64,000 nt of DNA from Desulfacinum sp. (GCA_014359885.1 JACIYN010000016.1:103073-167072), one strand, 5' to 3'; shown: positions 25,490 to 35,309, numbered from the stretch's first letter. Numbers and translations are program-made. Notes: a model not told the origin generated them from the letters alone.

Positions 25490-28400
25490 TTTCTGGAGTC
25501 CTCGTGATATTCCTGGATCGTTTTCACGTCCCAGTCTCCGCGCTGCAGTTGCTCCACGGCCTCCGCCATGGCCTTGGCTCCGGCGATGGTCGTGGCGTAC
25601 GGGATGTTGTAGAGGAGCGTGGTGCGCCGGATGAGGTAGGCGTCGGAGAAGGTCCGCTTCCCCAGCGACGTGTTGATCACCAACTGCACCTGGTTGTTCT
25701 TGATGTAGTCCACCACGTGGGGCCGTCCCTCGCTCAGCTTGAAGACCATGGTGGAGGGGACCCCGTGTTCTTCCAGGAACCGGCTGGTCCCGGCCGTGGC
25801 GATGATCTGAAAGCCCATGTCCGCAAATTTCCGGGCCACCTCCACCGCCCTGGGCTTGTCCCGGTCGTGCACGCTCACAAAGACCGTTCCGGACCGGGGA
25901 AGATCATAGCCGGAAGCCGCCTGGGCCTTGGCGTAGGCAATGCCGAACGTGGGGCCGATGCCCATGACCTCTCCGGTGGATTTCATTTCCGGACCCAGCA
26001 GGATATCCACATTGGGAAACCGTGAAAACGGAAAGACCGCTTCCTTGACCGAAAGATGCTTGGGCTCCACTTCCTCGGTGAATCCCAGTTCGCTCAGTTT
26101 GCGGCCCAGCATCACCTTGGTGGCGATCTTGGCCAGCGGCACCCCGATGGCCTTGCTCACGAAAGGAACGGTCCGGGACGCCCGGGGATTTACCTCCAGG
26201 ATGTAGATTTCCCCTTTCTGGATGGCGAACTGCACGTTCATGAGGCCCACCACCTGGAGGCCGTGGGCCAGCAGCCGGGTCTGGCGCTTGATCTCCTCCT
26301 GGACCTCCCGGGACAGGCTGATGGGCGGCAGCACGCAGGCGCTGTCCCCGGAATGGATGCCCGCCGCTTCGATGTGCTCCATGATTCCGCCGATCACGGT
26401 GCGTTCCCCGTCGCAGACCGCATCCACGTCCAGCTCGATGGCGTCCTCCAGGAACTGGTCGATCAGGATGGGATGCCCCGGGGAAACCTCCACGGCCGTC
26501 TTCATGAATTCCCGCAGCATCTCCTCGTCGTAGACGATTTCCATGGCCCGGCCTCCCAGCACGTAGGAGGGGCGGACCACCACCGGATAGCCGATCTCGC
26601 GGGCCGCCCGGGCGGCTTCGTCCGCCGTGAAGGCCGTGGCGTTGCGGGGCTGCTTGAGGCCCAGGTCTTGCAAAAGCTTCTGGAAGCGCTTTCGGTCTTC
26701 GGCCAGGTCGATGGCGTCCGGACTGGTGCCGATGATGCGGGCACCGACCTTTTCCAGCGGCACCGCCAGGTTCAAGGGGGTCTGGCCTCCGAACTGGACG
26801 ATGAGGCCCTCCGGTTTTTCCGTCTCCAGGATGTGCAGAACGTCCTCGCGCGTCAGAGGCTCGAAATAGAGCTTGTCGGACGTATCGTAGTCTGTGGAAA
26901 CCGTCTCCGGGTTGGAATTGACCATGATGGACTCAATGCCCATCTCGCGCAGGGCGAAGCTTGCATGGACGCAGCAGTAGTCGAATTCGATGCCCTGGCC
27001 GATCCGGTTGGGCCCGCCGCCCAGGATGGCCACCTTGCGGCGCTCCGTGGGGCGGGACTCGTCTTCCTCCTCGTAGGTGGAATAGAAGTAGGGGGTGTAG
27101 GCTTCGAATTCGGCGGCGCAGGTGTCCACCAGCTTGTAGACCGGTCGGATGCCCCGGTCCAGGCGCTTTCGGCGGATGGTCTCCTCGTCGGTTCCCGTGA
27201 GCTGCCCCAGGCGGATGTCCGAAAAGCCCCACGATTTGGCCAGGCGCAGCTTGTCCGGATCCTTCAGGAAATCCTCCGTCCGGATGGCTTCCTCCATGCG
27301 CACGATCTCCCGGATGTGATGGAGGAACCAGGGGTCGATCCAGGTGAGCCGATAAATCTCGTCCACGTCGAGACCCAGCTTCAGGGCTTCGGCGATCTGG
27401 AAGAGGCGCTTGGAATTGGGGCGGCGCAGGCTTTGTTTCAGCTCCTCGATTCGTTCCGGGGAGATCACCGGATCCGGATCGGTGAAGCCGTAGCGACCGA
27501 TCTCCAGGGAGCGGACCGCCTTCTGGAGGGATTCCTTGAAGGTGCGGCCGATGGCCATGGTTTCTCCCACCGACTTCATGGACGTGGTGAGAAGATCTTC
27601 GGTGTTGGGAAACTTTTCGAAGGTGAACCGGGGCACCTTGGTCACCACGTAGTCGATGGTGGGCTCGAAGGACGCCTTGGTTTCCCGGGTGATGTCGTTG
27701 GCCAGCTCATCCAGGGAAAAGCCCACGGCCAGCTTGGCGGCGATCTTGGCGATGGGAAACCCCGTGGCCTTGGACGCCAGGGCCGAAGACCGCGACACGC
27801 GGGGGTTCATCTCGATCACCACCATGTCCCCGTTTTCCGGGTTGATGGCGAACTGGACGTTGGACCCTCCCGTCTCCACGCCGATCTCCCTCAAGATCGC
27901 GATGGCGGCGTCGCGCATCCGCTGGTATTCGGCGTCGGTCAGGGTCTGGGCCGGGGCCACCGTGATGGAATCGCCCGTGTGGACGCCCATGGGATCCATG
28001 TTCTCGATGGAACAGATGACCACCACGTTGTCCATGTGGTCGCGCATCACTTCCAGCTCGAACTCTTTCCACCCCAGCACCGACTCCTCCAGCATGATCT
28101 GGTGGATCATGCTGGCGTCCAGGCCCGCCCGGGCCAGTTCCACCAGCTCCTCCCGGTTGTAGGCCACTCCGCCTCCCGTACCGCCCAGCGTGAACGCGGG
28201 GCGCGAGATGATGGGAAATCCGATCTCCTCGGCGATGGCCAGGGCCTCCTGTTCGCTGTTGGCGATGCCGCTTCGCGGGACCTTCAGCCCGATGCGGGCC
28301 ATGGCCTCCCGGAAAAGAGCCCGGTCTTCGGCCTTGCGGATCGTGTCCACCCGGGCTCCGATCATCTCCACGCCGTATTCGTCCAGCACCCCCATCTCGG

Positions 28401-28707
28401 CCACCTTGACGGCCGTGTTCAGCCCCGTTTGTCCTCCCAGGGTGGGCAGCAGTGCGTCGGGCCGTTCCCGGCGGATCACCTTGGCCACCGCTTCCGCCGT
28501 GATGGGTTCGATGTAGGTGCGGTCCGCCGTTTCTGGGTCGGTCATGATGGTGGCCGGGTTGCTGTTGATCAGGACGATTTCGTAGCCTTCCTCGCGGAGG
28601 GCCTTGCACGCCTGGGTGCCGGAGTAGTCGAATTCGCACGCCTGGCCGATGACGATGGGACCGGAACCGATGACGAGAATCTTTTGGATGTCCGTGCGTT
28701 TGGGCAT
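25486..28707 (-). CDS. carB: Carbamoyl-phosphate synthase large subunit
   Basis: A 1073-residue protein with duplicated ATP-grasp halves. [20 protein letters not shown] opens the first half and [20 protein letters not shown] the second; the C-terminal ~140 residues ([28 protein letters not shown]) form the MGS-like regulatory domain. It makes carbamoyl phosphate for arginine and pyrimidines with CarA, encoded 27 bases upstream. Length and motifs are complete. It overlaps purF by 4 bases, linking the purine and pyrimidine pathways on one message. Confidence 0.98.
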   Translation of the reverse strand: MPKRTDIQKILVIGSGPIVIGQACEFDYSGTQACKALREEGYEIVLINSNPATIMTDPETADRTYIEPITAEAVAKVIRRERPDALLPTLGGQTGLNTAVKVAEMGVLDEYGVEMIGARVDTIRKAEDRALFREAMARIGLKVPRSGIANSEQEALAIAEEIGFPIISRPAFTLGGTGGGVAYNREELVELARAGLDASMIHQIMLEESVLGWKEFELEVMRDHMDNVVVICSIENMDPMGVHTGDSITVAPAQTLTDAEYQRMRDAAIAILREIGVETGGSNVQFAINPENGDMVVIEMNPRVSRSSALASKATGFPIAKIAAKLAVGFSLDELANDITRETKASFEPTIDYVVTKVPRFTFEKFPNTEDLLTTSMKSVGETMAIGRTFKESLQKAVRSLEIGRYGFTDPDPVISPERIEELKQSLRRPNSKRLFQIAEALKLGLDVDEIYRLTWIDPWFLHHIREIVRMEEAIRTEDFLKDPDKLRLAKSWGFSDIRLGQLTGTDEETIRRKRLDRGIRPVYKLVDTCAAEFEAYTPYFYSTYEEEDESRPTERRKVAILGGGPNRIGQGIEFDYCCVHASFALREMGIESIMVNSNPETVSTDYDTSDKLYFEPLTREDVLHILETEKPEGLIVQFGGQTPLNLAVPLEKVGARIIGTSPDAIDLAEDRKRFQKLLQDLGLKQPRNATAFTADEAARAAREIGYPVVVRPSYVLGGRAMEIVYDEEMLREFMKTAVEVSPGHPILIDQFLEDAIELDVDAVCDGERTVIGGIMEHIEAAGIHSGDSACVLPPISLSREVQEEIKRQTRLLAHGLQVVGLMNVQFAIQKGEIYILEVNPRASRTVPFVSKAIGVPLAKIATKVMLGRKLSELGFTEEVEPKHLSVKEAVFPFSRFPNVDILLGPEMKSTGEVMGIGPTFGIAYAKAQAASGYDLPRSGTVFVSVHDRDKPRAVEVARKFADMGFQIIATAGTSRFLEEHGVPSTMVFKLSEGRPHVVDYIKNNQVQLVINTSLGKRTFSDAYLIRRTTLLYNIPYATTIAGAKAMAEAVEQLQRGDWDVKTIQEYHEDSRK

Positions 28708-28734
28708 GAGGTGTTCGCTCCGCTGGGTTGGGTC

Positions 28735-29886
28735 CTAGTCCTGGAGTCCCTTGTCCTTCCGGATGAGCTCTACAAAACGGTCGAAGAGATAAGTGGCGTC
28801 GTGGGGGCCGGGGGCCGCCTCGGGATGATACTGGACGCTGAAGGCGGGAACCTCCAGATGCTCCATGCCCTCCAGCGTGTTGTCGTTCAGGTTGATGTGG
28901 GTCAGGCGGACCAGCACGTTCTTCATGGACTCCAGGTCCACGCAGAAGCCGTGGTTCTGGCTTGTGACCTCCACGCGCCCGGTGGTCAGGTCCTTGACCG
29001 GCTGGTTGGCACCCCGATGGCCGAATTTGAGCTTGAAGGTGCGTCCTCCCAGGGCCAGTCCCATGAGCTGGTGGCCCAGGCAGATGCCGAACAGGGGTCT
29101 CTTTCCCAAGAGGTTTCGCACCGTCTCGATGCCGTAGGTCACCGCCGCCGGATCCCCCGGGCCGTTGGAAAGGAAGATCCCGTCCGGGTCAGAGGCCAGG
29201 ATCTCTTCGGGCGTCGCCGTGGCGGGAAAGACCAGGACCTGGCAGCCGGAGCGCTCCAGGTTGCGAAGGATGTTGTATTTGACTCCGAAGTCCAGGGCGG
29301 CCACCCGGAATCCGGGCTTGTCCTCCCGCCATGACGCTTCAGGTTGCGGGCCGTTCTCCCAGCGGTAGGGCCGGGAGCAGGTGACCTTCCGGACCATGTC
29401 CACGCCCGTCAGGCCCGGGAAGGCGCGCACCTGATCCAGGAGCTCCCGCACGTTGTCCGTGTCCGTGGCGATCACGCCCCGCATGGCTCCCGCCAGGCGG
29501 ATGTGCCGTGTCAGACGGCGGGTGTCGACCCCTTCGATGCCCAGGACTCCATGCTCTTCCAGGAACCGAGCCAGGGGCTTGCGGCTTCGCCAGTTGCTGG
29601 GAAAATCCTGATATTCCTTGACGATGAAGGCCTCCACCTGGATGGCGGCCGATTCCATGTCCTCCTCGTTGATGCCGTAGTTGCCCGTGAGGGGATAGGT
29701 CATGGTGACGATCTGGCCCTTGTAGGACGGATCGGTGAGGACTTCCTGGTAGCCGGTCATGGCCGTGTTGAAGACCACTTCTCCCAGGGCGCGGCCTTGT
29801 TCGGCGGAAGCGAACGCATAGCCTCTAAAAACCGTGCCGTCCTCCAGGACCAGCAGGGCGCGGGGGCGTTTCCATGGAGCCGTCAT
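28735..29886 (-). CDS. carA: Carbamoyl-phosphate synthase small subunit
   Basis: A 383-residue glutamine amidotransferase. The N-terminal CPSase domain (ALLVLEDGTVFRGYAF) is followed by the class I GATase with nucleophile Cys in FGICLGHQLMGLALGG and His/Glu in VQYHPEAAPGP. It passes ammonia to CarB. ATG 29886 is chosen: GAGAGG lies upstream and the protein begins as in relatives; an upstream in-frame extension of 91 codons runs into the intergenic gap and is rejected. First gene of the carAB-purF-kdsD array. Confidence 0.97.
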   Translation of the reverse strand: MTAPWKRPRALLVLEDGTVFRGYAFASAEQGRALGEVVFNTAMTGYQEVLTDPSYKGQIVTMTYPLTGNYGINEEDMESAAIQVEAFIVKEYQDFPSNWRSRKPLARFLEEHGVLGIEGVDTRRLTRHIRLAGAMRGVIATDTDNVRELLDQVRAFPGLTGVDMVRKVTCSRPYRWENGPQPEASWREDKPGFRVAALDFGVKYNILRNLERSGCQVLVFPATATPEEILASDPDGIFLSNGPGDPAAVTYGIETVRNLLGKRPLFGICLGHQLMGLALGGRTFKLKFGHRGANQPVKDLTTGRVEVTSQNHGFCVDLESMKNVLVRLTHINLNDNTLEGMEHLEVPAFSVQYHPEAAPGPHDATYLFDRFVELIRKDKGLQD

Positions 29887-29942
29887 GGGAACCTCTCGAT
29901 CGGAATGGGGTTGCCGTTTCATTGCCGGTTCAAAATCACGCA

Positions 29943-29970
29943 ATTGTAACGATAAATGCGGCCAGTGCAA
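29943..29970 (-). promoter_or_regulatory. Candidate promoter of carA operon
   Basis: On the minus strand TTGCAC (29970-29965), 16-base spacer, TACAAT (29948-29943), about 57 bases before the carA start. No attenuator or PyrR-type leader was found after it. Confidence 0.6.
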
Positions 29971-30002
29971 GCAGGATGGGGTGGGAAGCGGAAAGCCTGC
30001 CA

Positions 30003-30677
30003 TCACAGCAGCGTGAAAGAACGCAGGACTTCCGCCAGTTCCTTGTCCTTTTCGGCGAGTTTCCGGAGGGCGTCCAGGAGCTTGCGGAGTTTTTCCGCAT
30101 CGTCTTCCAGCGGCCTGATGCGCGTTTCGAAAGGCCGGATCATGGTCCTGCGGTCCCACAGGGCAAAACCGATCACCGCCGCCGTAATCGCCGTGAAAGC
30201 CGCGATGATTCCCACCATGAGATACACCAGGGACCCCATGTGGTCGCTCAACTGCTCGAAGCGCTTATCTATCTGTTCGAAGCGGTTGTCCAGTTGCTCA
30301 AAACGTTTGTCGAATTGCTCGAAGCGCTTGTCAATCTGTTCAAAGCGCTTATTCATGTCCCCCCGAAGATCCCCGATCCGCTGGTTCACGTCCGAGCGCA
30401 TCTCTTCAAAGCGCTGGTTCACGTCCGAGCGCATCTCTTCGAAACGCTGGTTCATGTCCGAGCGCATTTCCTGGAAGCGCTTGTTCATGTCCCGGCGGAG
30501 ATCTTCAAAACGTTTGTCCGTCTGGTGCATGAAGGTGGTGAGGACCGCTTCCAGGCGAAGGAGCCGCTCCCGGTCCTCGCGACGAAATCCCGGCTCCTGC
30601 GCTCCGGCGGTGGGCACTGCCCACACCAGACAAAGGACCATCAAGACGACGGCCACGGAAAAATACCGGGTTTTCAC
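30003..30677 (-). CDS. Signal-peptide coiled-coil membrane protein with 7-residue repeats (copy 1)
   Basis: A 224-residue protein. A signal peptide (VAVVLMVLCLVWAVPTAGAQ, cleavage after AGAQ likely) leads to a mature N-terminus FRREDRERLLRLEAVL. Residues ~50-135 consist of heptads of the form DxNxRFEEMRS and then DKRFEQI, up to about 12 units, predicted as a long coiled coil. A membrane helix follows (GSLVYLMVGIIAAFTAITAAVIGFALW) and then a charged ~50-residue tail. GTG 30677 has GGAGG 6 bases upstream. It is a paralogue of the gene at 60668. Function unknown; topology suggests an envelope tether or oligomer. Confidence 0.8.
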   Translation of the reverse strand: MKTRYFSVAVVLMVLCLVWAVPTAGAQEPGFRREDRERLLRLEAVLTTFMHQTDKRFEDLRRDMNKRFQEMRSDMNQRFEEMRSDVNQRFEEMRSDVNQRIGDLRGDMNKRFEQIDKRFEQFDKRFEQLDNRFEQIDKRFEQLSDHMGSLVYLMVGIIAAFTAITAAVIGFALWDRRTMIRPFETRIRPLEDDAEKLRKLLDALRKLAEKDKELAEVLRSFTLL

Positions 30678-30994
30678 CGTCCACCTCCCGTCGAGTCGGC
30701 CCTGATGCGTGCACTCGATACACATATAACGCCCGTCTCCCATCTCATCAACCGGCTTCTCCCCGTCCCGCAGGGAAGGGAGTGGTTGCACCGGGGCGGT
30801 GCCCGCCCCCATCAGAACCCCATTGAATCTTTGAGTAGGGGCGGGGTTTATCCCCGCCCGCTCATGGAGGGAAGATGGACAAACCCGATGGGAAAATCGC
30901 TCCGGTTCGGTTTCACTCGGCGGTCCTGGTTGTCCCTGTGCCGTCTTGCCTCACGTTTGGGAAAGTGCGCGCCCAAGGCTGGTTGTGCGCCGGA
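30678..30994. other. Gap between kdsB and coiled-coil gene
   Basis: A 317-base gap holding the presumed promoter of the coiled-coil gene and a TAGGGGCGGGGTTTATCCCC palindrome at about 30834-30863, a member of the short palindrome family. No gene or RNA seen. Confidence 0.5.
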
Positions 30995-31732
30995 TCAGGC
31001 CCCCAGGCGCTCTTCCAGACGCTTCAGGTCTTCCGGGGTGTCCACCCCCACCGTCTCGCGGGGCGAAAGGCCCACCCGGATCGTGAATCCATGCTCCAAA
31101 GCCCTCAGCTGTTCCAGCTTTTCCATCTGTTCCAGCGCCGTGGGGGCCAGTCGGGTGAATCGACAGAGAAATTCCTTCCGGTAGGCGTACATGCCCAGAT
31201 GCTTCAGGAAGAGCGTCGGTCCGCTCCCCTCGTCGCGCCGGTGGGGAATGGGAGAGCGCGAAAAGTAGAGCGCGTTTCCATGGACGTTTCGAACCACCTT
31301 GACCACGTTGGGATCCGTGTACTCTTCGGGCGAGTTGCACGGAAAAGCGAGGGTGGCCATGGGCGGGATGGGCGTACGGGTCGCTTCCGCGATGAGAGCC
31401 TCGATCATATCGGGCGTCACGTCCGGCTCGTCCCCCTGGATGTTCACCACCAGGTCGTCCTCCTGGAGGCCCAGCAGTTGCGCGGCTTCCGCCAGCCGAT
31501 CCGTTCCGCTGGGATGATCCGCCCGGGTCAGTACCACCTCTCCCCCGAAGGACGTCACGGCCTCCCGGATGCGCTCATCGTCGGTGGCCACCACCACCCG
31601 GTCCAGGGCCCGGCACCGGCGAACCCGCTCATAGACCCTCCGGATCATGGGTTTTCCCAGGATGAGGGCCAGGGGCTTTCCCGGAAAACGCGTGGACGCA
31701 TAACGGGCGGGGATAATCGCCACAACGGCCAT
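30995..31732 (-). CDS. kdsB: 3-deoxy-manno-octulosonate cytidylyltransferase
   Basis: A 245-residue CMP-Kdo synthetase that activates Kdo for lipid A core assembly. N-terminal VVAIIPARYASTRFPGKPL nucleotide loop, VVATDDERI, HPSGTDRLAEAA, NIQGDEP and the C-terminal VGVDTPEDL are all standard. Length is normal. Divergent from prmA with a 152-base shared promoter gap. Confirms a Gram-negative LPS layer. Confidence 0.97.
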   Translation of the reverse strand: MAVVAIIPARYASTRFPGKPLALILGKPMIRRVYERVRRCRALDRVVVATDDERIREAVTSFGGEVVLTRADHPSGTDRLAEAAQLLGLQEDDLVVNIQGDEPDVTPDMIEALIAEATRTPIPPMATLAFPCNSPEEYTDPNVVKVVRNVHGNALYFSRSPIPHRRDEGSGPTLFLKHLGMYAYRKEFLCRFTRLAPTALEQMEKLEQLRALEHGFTIRVGLSPRETVGVDTPEDLKRLEERLGA

Positions 31733-31884
31733 TGAAAACCTCCACGAAATCCGTTCCTTTTGATAGGGTGGTTCGGTTGCCGGTAGCCGACCTTATCATC
31801 AAGGCGCCCGGTTGGAAAGATCCGGGGGTGTGGGAGCCTGTTCCCGCCTTTGTCCAAGACGTCAGTTGGGGAGGTAACTTCATC

Positions 31885-32760
31885 ATGGAAAAAGGATGGT
31901 GGGTGGTCCGGATTTCCTGCGATCCGGCGTGGACGGACGAGCTGGCGGGAGCCGTTGCCGGGATGTTCCAAGGCGGTGTGGAAATCCGTGACAACGGGCT
32001 GGTGTTCTACCTTTCGCACGAAACCCACGGGGCCGGATGGCGGGAAACCCTGGAGCGGTTTCTCGCCCATTGGGCCGAAACCCTGGGTCTGCCCGTAAGA
32101 CCCGATGTGCAGGTGGACTTTTGCCCCGACCAGGACTGGAACGCCCGTTGGAAGGAGGGTTTCAAGCCTCTTCGGGTGGGGAGGCGGTTCGTTGTGGCCC
32201 CCACCTGGGAAACCTACCATCCCGACCCCGGAGACCGGGTCCTGTGGATCGACCCGGGGCGCGCTTTCGGAACGGGACATCACGAAACCACGCGCCTTTG
32301 CCTTCGATGGCTGGAAGACGTGTGCGACCGGGGCGATGCGCAGGGGCCCCTCAGCCTTCTGGACGTGGGGACCGGCTCGGGAATCCTGGCCATGGGAGCG
32401 GCACTGCTGGGATGCCGACCCGTGGTGGGCGTGGACAACGACCCGGAAGCCGTCGAAGTGGCCCGGGAGAACCTGGCGGCCAACCCGGCGGCGGCTCACG
32501 TGGTCTTGATGCACGGCTCGGTGGAAGACGTGCAGGGGGATTTTCACCTGGTGGTGGCCAACATCCAGGCGGATCCCCTCATGGCCATGGCGCCGCGGCT
32601 GGTTGCCAAGGTGAAAAAAAGGGGGCGCCTGGCCTTGAGCGGCATCCTCGGGGAACAGGCGCAAAGGGTGACGGAGGCCTACGAAGCCCTGGGTTTGGCT
32701 TGCCGGGACCGCCGGGACGACGGGGAATGGTGCCTGCTGGAGCTCAGCTGGCGTGGATAA
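31885..32760 (+). CDS. prmA: Ribosomal protein L11 methyltransferase
   Basis: A 291-residue class I SAM methyltransferase. Residues ~1-110 form the substrate-recognition region (DWNARWKEGFKPLRVGRRFVV), then FGTGHHETTRLCLRWLE and the SAM loop LLDVGTGSGILAMGAALLG (~150-170), VVGVDNDPEAVEVA and ANIQADPL (the N-I-x-A/P-x-P catalytic motif; here NIQADP). ATG 31885 is preceded by GGGAGG at 9 bases; the open frame extends 51 codons upstream with no ribosome site. Confidence 0.92.
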   Translation: MEKGWWVVRISCDPAWTDELAGAVAGMFQGGVEIRDNGLVFYLSHETHGAGWRETLERFLAHWAETLGLPVRPDVQVDFCPDQDWNARWKEGFKPLRVGRRFVVAPTWETYHPDPGDRVLWIDPGRAFGTGHHETTRLCLRWLEDVCDRGDAQGPLSLLDVGTGSGILAMGAALLGCRPVVGVDNDPEAVEVARENLAANPAAAHVVLMHGSVEDVQGDFHLVVANIQADPLMAMAPRLVAKVKKRGRLALSGILGEQAQRVTEAYEALGLACRDRRDDGEWCLLELSWRG

Positions 32761-32853
32761 ACTCCGCTCCTGCCCGAGAGGTTCGGCTGCCTCCGTAGGG
32801 GCGGGCTTTGCGCCCGCCACGCTGCACGACGGCGAGGAGTGGTCCACTAGTAG

Positions 32854-33048
32854 GAAAGAAAACCGCGAATGAACGCGAATAGACGCGAATCTTTATAGTT
32901 GTAGGAACTGCGAAGGCCGCAATGAGGGTGTCCGGCCATGCAATGGGCGCGCAGTGACTCATGGAGAATGGCATATCACGGCGTTCCGACAAATGCCCTT
33001 GCTCCGGCCCGCTCTTTCATCCATGCGGGGTGGCGCAAGGGCGGCCAT
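32854..33048 (+). repeat. 195-bp dispersed repeat, copy 1
   Basis: Begins GAAAGAAAACCGCGAATGAA, continues with TTGTAGGAACTGCGAAGGCC and CAATGGGCGCGCAGTGACTC, and ends near GGCCATGAAC. The block at 59727-59921 matches it over the whole length with scattered substitutions and almost no gaps. It contains no convincing gene. The gap 32761-33249 is filled by this repeat, a TAGGGGCGGGC palindrome near 32796 and the repeat at 33066. Confidence 0.9.
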
Positions 33049-33065
33049 GAACGTTTGTATGAAAC

Positions 33066-33172
33066 GCGACCTCGTTCCGTTCGTGCGCACGGCCTGTAGG
33101 GGCGAATAATCATTCGCCCCTACAGGATCCTGCCTCTCAAAGGCGCGTTTCGTCCTTCGTTGTCACGGGGCC
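33066..33172 (+). repeat. ~105-bp repeat with TAGGGGCGAAT palindrome, copy 1
   Basis: GCGACCTCGTTCCGTTCG, then the palindrome TGTAGGGGCGAATAATCATT and its mirror (33093-33126), then GCGTTTCGTCCTTCGTTGTC. The block at 45805-45908 has the same order of parts. The palindrome alone recurs at about 37926. Confidence 0.85.
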
Positions 33173-33249
33173 AGCGTGATGGGGAGTACGGGAAAAGAAA
33201 ACGGACAAGGAACGTGAATGGGCGGCTGCGGCATGGACGGAGTGTTATC

Positions 33250-33987
33250 ATGGCCGGCGTCGGGAGGCTCCTCAGGCGGATTTCAGACTGGGTCCTTCCT
33301 CCGGTATGTGCCGGGTGTGGTGCCGTCTGCGGGGACTTTGCCGCGGCGGGGTGGTGCCGACCCTGTCTGGACCGAATCAGCCTTGTGGCCTCTCCCCTCT
33401 GCCCCGGATGCGGGCGCCCCTTTCCGGCCACGGAAGCCATGCCGGATCACCTGTGCGGCGAGTGCCTGCAGGGGCACTTTCATTTCGATCGGGCACGGTC
33501 GGCGGCCCTGTACGAAGATCCGGTCCGCAAGGGGGTCCTGGAACTCAAGTTCCATGGAAGCCTCCCCTGGGCCGAAGCCCTGGCCGGGCTGATCCTGTTC
33601 AACCCCGAAACCCGGGAGATTCTCCTGGAAGCGGACCTTTTGGTGCCCGTACCCCTCCACACGCACAGGCTGCGACAGCGCGGCTTCAATCAATCTTCCG
33701 TACTGGCGGGAAGACTCGCCCGGAAGACGGGCCGGAAGGTGGAGAGAGTCCTGATAAGGCACCGGAAGACCCGGCCCCAGACCCGCCTTTCCCGCGAAGA
33801 AAGGCTGGAAAACGTGCGGGGAGCCTTCCAGGCCGCGGCCCCGCACATGGTGGATGGGAAGAAGGTGGTCCTCATCGATGATGTCTTCACCACAGGGACC
33901 ACCTTGAGCGAATGCGCCCGGGTACTTAAACGGGCGGGGGCGGCTTCCATTGCCGCCGTGACGGCGGCCCGGGCCGCGCCGCCGTGA
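33250..33987 (+). CDS. ComF-family phosphoribosyltransferase-like protein
   Basis: A 245-residue protein. An N-terminal zinc region carries CxxC pairs (PPVCAGCGAVC, WCRPCLDR, LCPGCGRPF, LCGECLQG). The C-terminal ~130 residues are a PRTase fold with the PRPP motif VVLIDDVFTTGTTLSE. In competent bacteria ComF helps DNA uptake across the inner membrane; elsewhere the role is obscure. ATG 33250 is the family-like start; the frame extends further up through a repeat. Followed 16 bases later by the hydrolase gene. Confidence 0.9.
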   Translation: MAGVGRLLRRISDWVLPPVCAGCGAVCGDFAAAGWCRPCLDRISLVASPLCPGCGRPFPATEAMPDHLCGECLQGHFHFDRARSAALYEDPVRKGVLELKFHGSLPWAEALAGLILFNPETREILLEADLLVPVPLHTHRLRQRGFNQSSVLAGRLARKTGRKVERVLIRHRKTRPQTRLSREERLENVRGAFQAAAPHMVDGKKVVLIDDVFTTGTTLSECARVLKRAGAASIAAVTAARAAPP

Positions 33988-34003
33988 AGTGGACGAAGGA
34001 AGC

Positions 34004-34765
34004 ATGAAGACGGAGCCTCGAACCTTTCCGAACCGAAAAGGGGTGGACCTCTCAGCCCGCATGGATACTCCCTCCCAGGGCCCGCTGAAGGCAGCGGTGC
34101 TTTTCGCCCATTGCTTTACCTGTTCCAAGAACCTGGGCATCGCGGTCCATCTTTCCAAGGTGCTGACGGATGCCGGCTACGGTGTCTTTCGGTTCGACTT
34201 TACGGGACTGGGGGAGAGCGGAGGGGATTTCGCTGGAACCGGTTTCGTCTCCCACGTGGACGACGTGGTGGACGCCGCCCGTTTCATGGAACGGGAAGGC
34301 CATCCGCCCGGCCTGCTCGTCGGCCATTCCCTGGGCGGCGCGGCGGTGCTGCAGGCCGCACGGTCCGTGGAACCCTGCCGCGCGGTGGCCGTGATCGCGG
34401 CCCCCTACAGCCCCAACCACGTGACCCGGCTGTTTGCCGGCGTCTCGGAAGCCGTTGAAAGGGACGGTGTGGCGGAAATCGTGCTCGCAGGCCGAAGGGT
34501 TCGGATCGGCAAGCCGTTCCTGGAGCAGATGGATGAAGAGGCCGTGGCGAAAAACCTGGCCGACCTGGGAAGGGCCCTGCTGATCCTCCATTCGCCCACG
34601 GACCAGGTGGTGGGGATCGGAAACGCCGAAAGGATCTTCAAGGCGGCTCGCCATCCCAAGAGCTTCGTCTCCCTGGATCCGGCGGATCATTTGCTTTCCA
34701 GGAAAGAAGACGCCCGCTATGCCGGCCGGGTCCTCGCCGCGTGGGCGGAGCGGTATTTGGAGTGA
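34004..34765 (+). CDS. Alpha/beta hydrolase
   Basis: A 253-residue serine hydrolase. Nucleophile elbow GHSLGGAA (~residue 110), oxyanion segment AHCFTCSKN near residue 35, catalytic Asp probably in HSPTDQVV and His in DPADHLLS. The HCFTCSKN stretch is typical of the hydrolase domain that in some bacteria is fused to OsmC; no OsmC domain is present here. Substrate unknown. ATG 34004 is used with AAGGA just upstream; a GTG five codons earlier is possible. It ends where a 7-bp repeat array begins. Confidence 0.85.
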   Translation: MKTEPRTFPNRKGVDLSARMDTPSQGPLKAAVLFAHCFTCSKNLGIAVHLSKVLTDAGYGVFRFDFTGLGESGGDFAGTGFVSHVDDVVDAARFMEREGHPPGLLVGHSLGGAAVLQAARSVEPCRAVAVIAAPYSPNHVTRLFAGVSEAVERDGVAEIVLAGRRVRIGKPFLEQMDEEAVAKNLADLGRALLILHSPTDQVVGIGNAERIFKAARHPKSFVSLDPADHLLSRKEDARYAGRVLAAWAERYLE

Positions 34766-34856
34766 CGAGTGACGGGTGACGGGTGACGAGTGACGGGTGA
34801 CGGGTGACGGGTGATGGGTGATGGGTGATGGGTGATGGGTGAGGGGTGAGGAGGGA
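34762..34856. repeat. 7-bp tandem array (GTGACGG / GTGATGG)
   Basis: Starting at the hydrolase stop codon, about 12-13 heptamers of the type GTGACGG, GTGACGA and then GTGATGG run to about 34856. The stop codon TGA itself belongs to the first unit (GAGTGACGAGTGACGG). Confidence 0.9.
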
Positions 34857-34866
34857 GGGGCAGCCG

Positions 34867-35092
34867 GGAGGCTGTCTGAGAATGTTTTTCCGGCTCAGGA
34901 GGCCGGGACATTCCCTTTCTCATCGTAGCCGCGGGGCTTCAGCCCCGCGGGAAAGGGCCGTTGCAGCGTATGACGTGAAAGGAAAGACCCGGTGGACCTT
35001 TTGACTCCCGGCACCCTTCCGCAGCCCTAAAGGGCTGCGCTGCGGGAAAACGGGCGATTCCCGGCTTTTTCGGAAAAGCTCCAGGGGGCCGG
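34867..35092. repeat. MITE-like element, copy B
   Basis: Left end GGAGGCTGTCTGAGAATG, internal CGTAGCCGCGGGGCTTCAGC palindrome and CGCAGCCCTAAAGGGCTGCG palindrome; the right end (TTTTTCGGAAAAGCTCC) is degenerate. Part of the 544-base gap between the hydrolase and citrate synthase genes, which also holds two heptamer arrays; no gene was found in the gap. Confidence 0.75.
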
Positions 35093-35212
35093 AGGAGGGG
35101 TGCCTTTGGCGCACCGGCGCCCAGAAAGAAAAGAGAAGGTCGAAGGGCGCAATCTCTGAGCAATCCCCCCCGGCCCCCCTTTGAAAAAGGGGGGAGTTTC
35201 CATTCACGGGCC

Positions 35213-35289
35213 ACGGACTTCGGACCCCGGATCCCGGACCCCGGATCACGGATTACGGATTACGGACCACGGATTACGGATCACGGACC
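35213..35289. repeat. 7-bp tandem array (GGATTACG / GGACCCC)
   Basis: About ten imperfect heptamers GGACCCC, GGATCCC, GGATCAC and GGATTAC end 20 bases before the citrate synthase start, right at its Shine-Dalgarno. Closely related to the array ahead of rsmE. Confidence 0.9.
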
Positions 35290-35309
35290 CCGAACAAGGG
35301 AGGCGCATC

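Noticed and set aside
26056..29334. A 1092-codon open frame on the plus strand opposite carB and carA
   Set aside because: It is antisense to two complete, confidently identified genes, has low-complexity His/Gly/Asp-rich composition and no family resemblance; GC-rich genes often leave such antisense frames.
29887..29945. Pyrimidine attenuator or PyrR-binding leader before carA
   Set aside because: Leader is short and contains no terminator or PyrR-type hairpin.
34762..35289. CRISPR-like array
   Set aside because: The repeats are contiguous 7-mers without spacers; no cas genes in the window.
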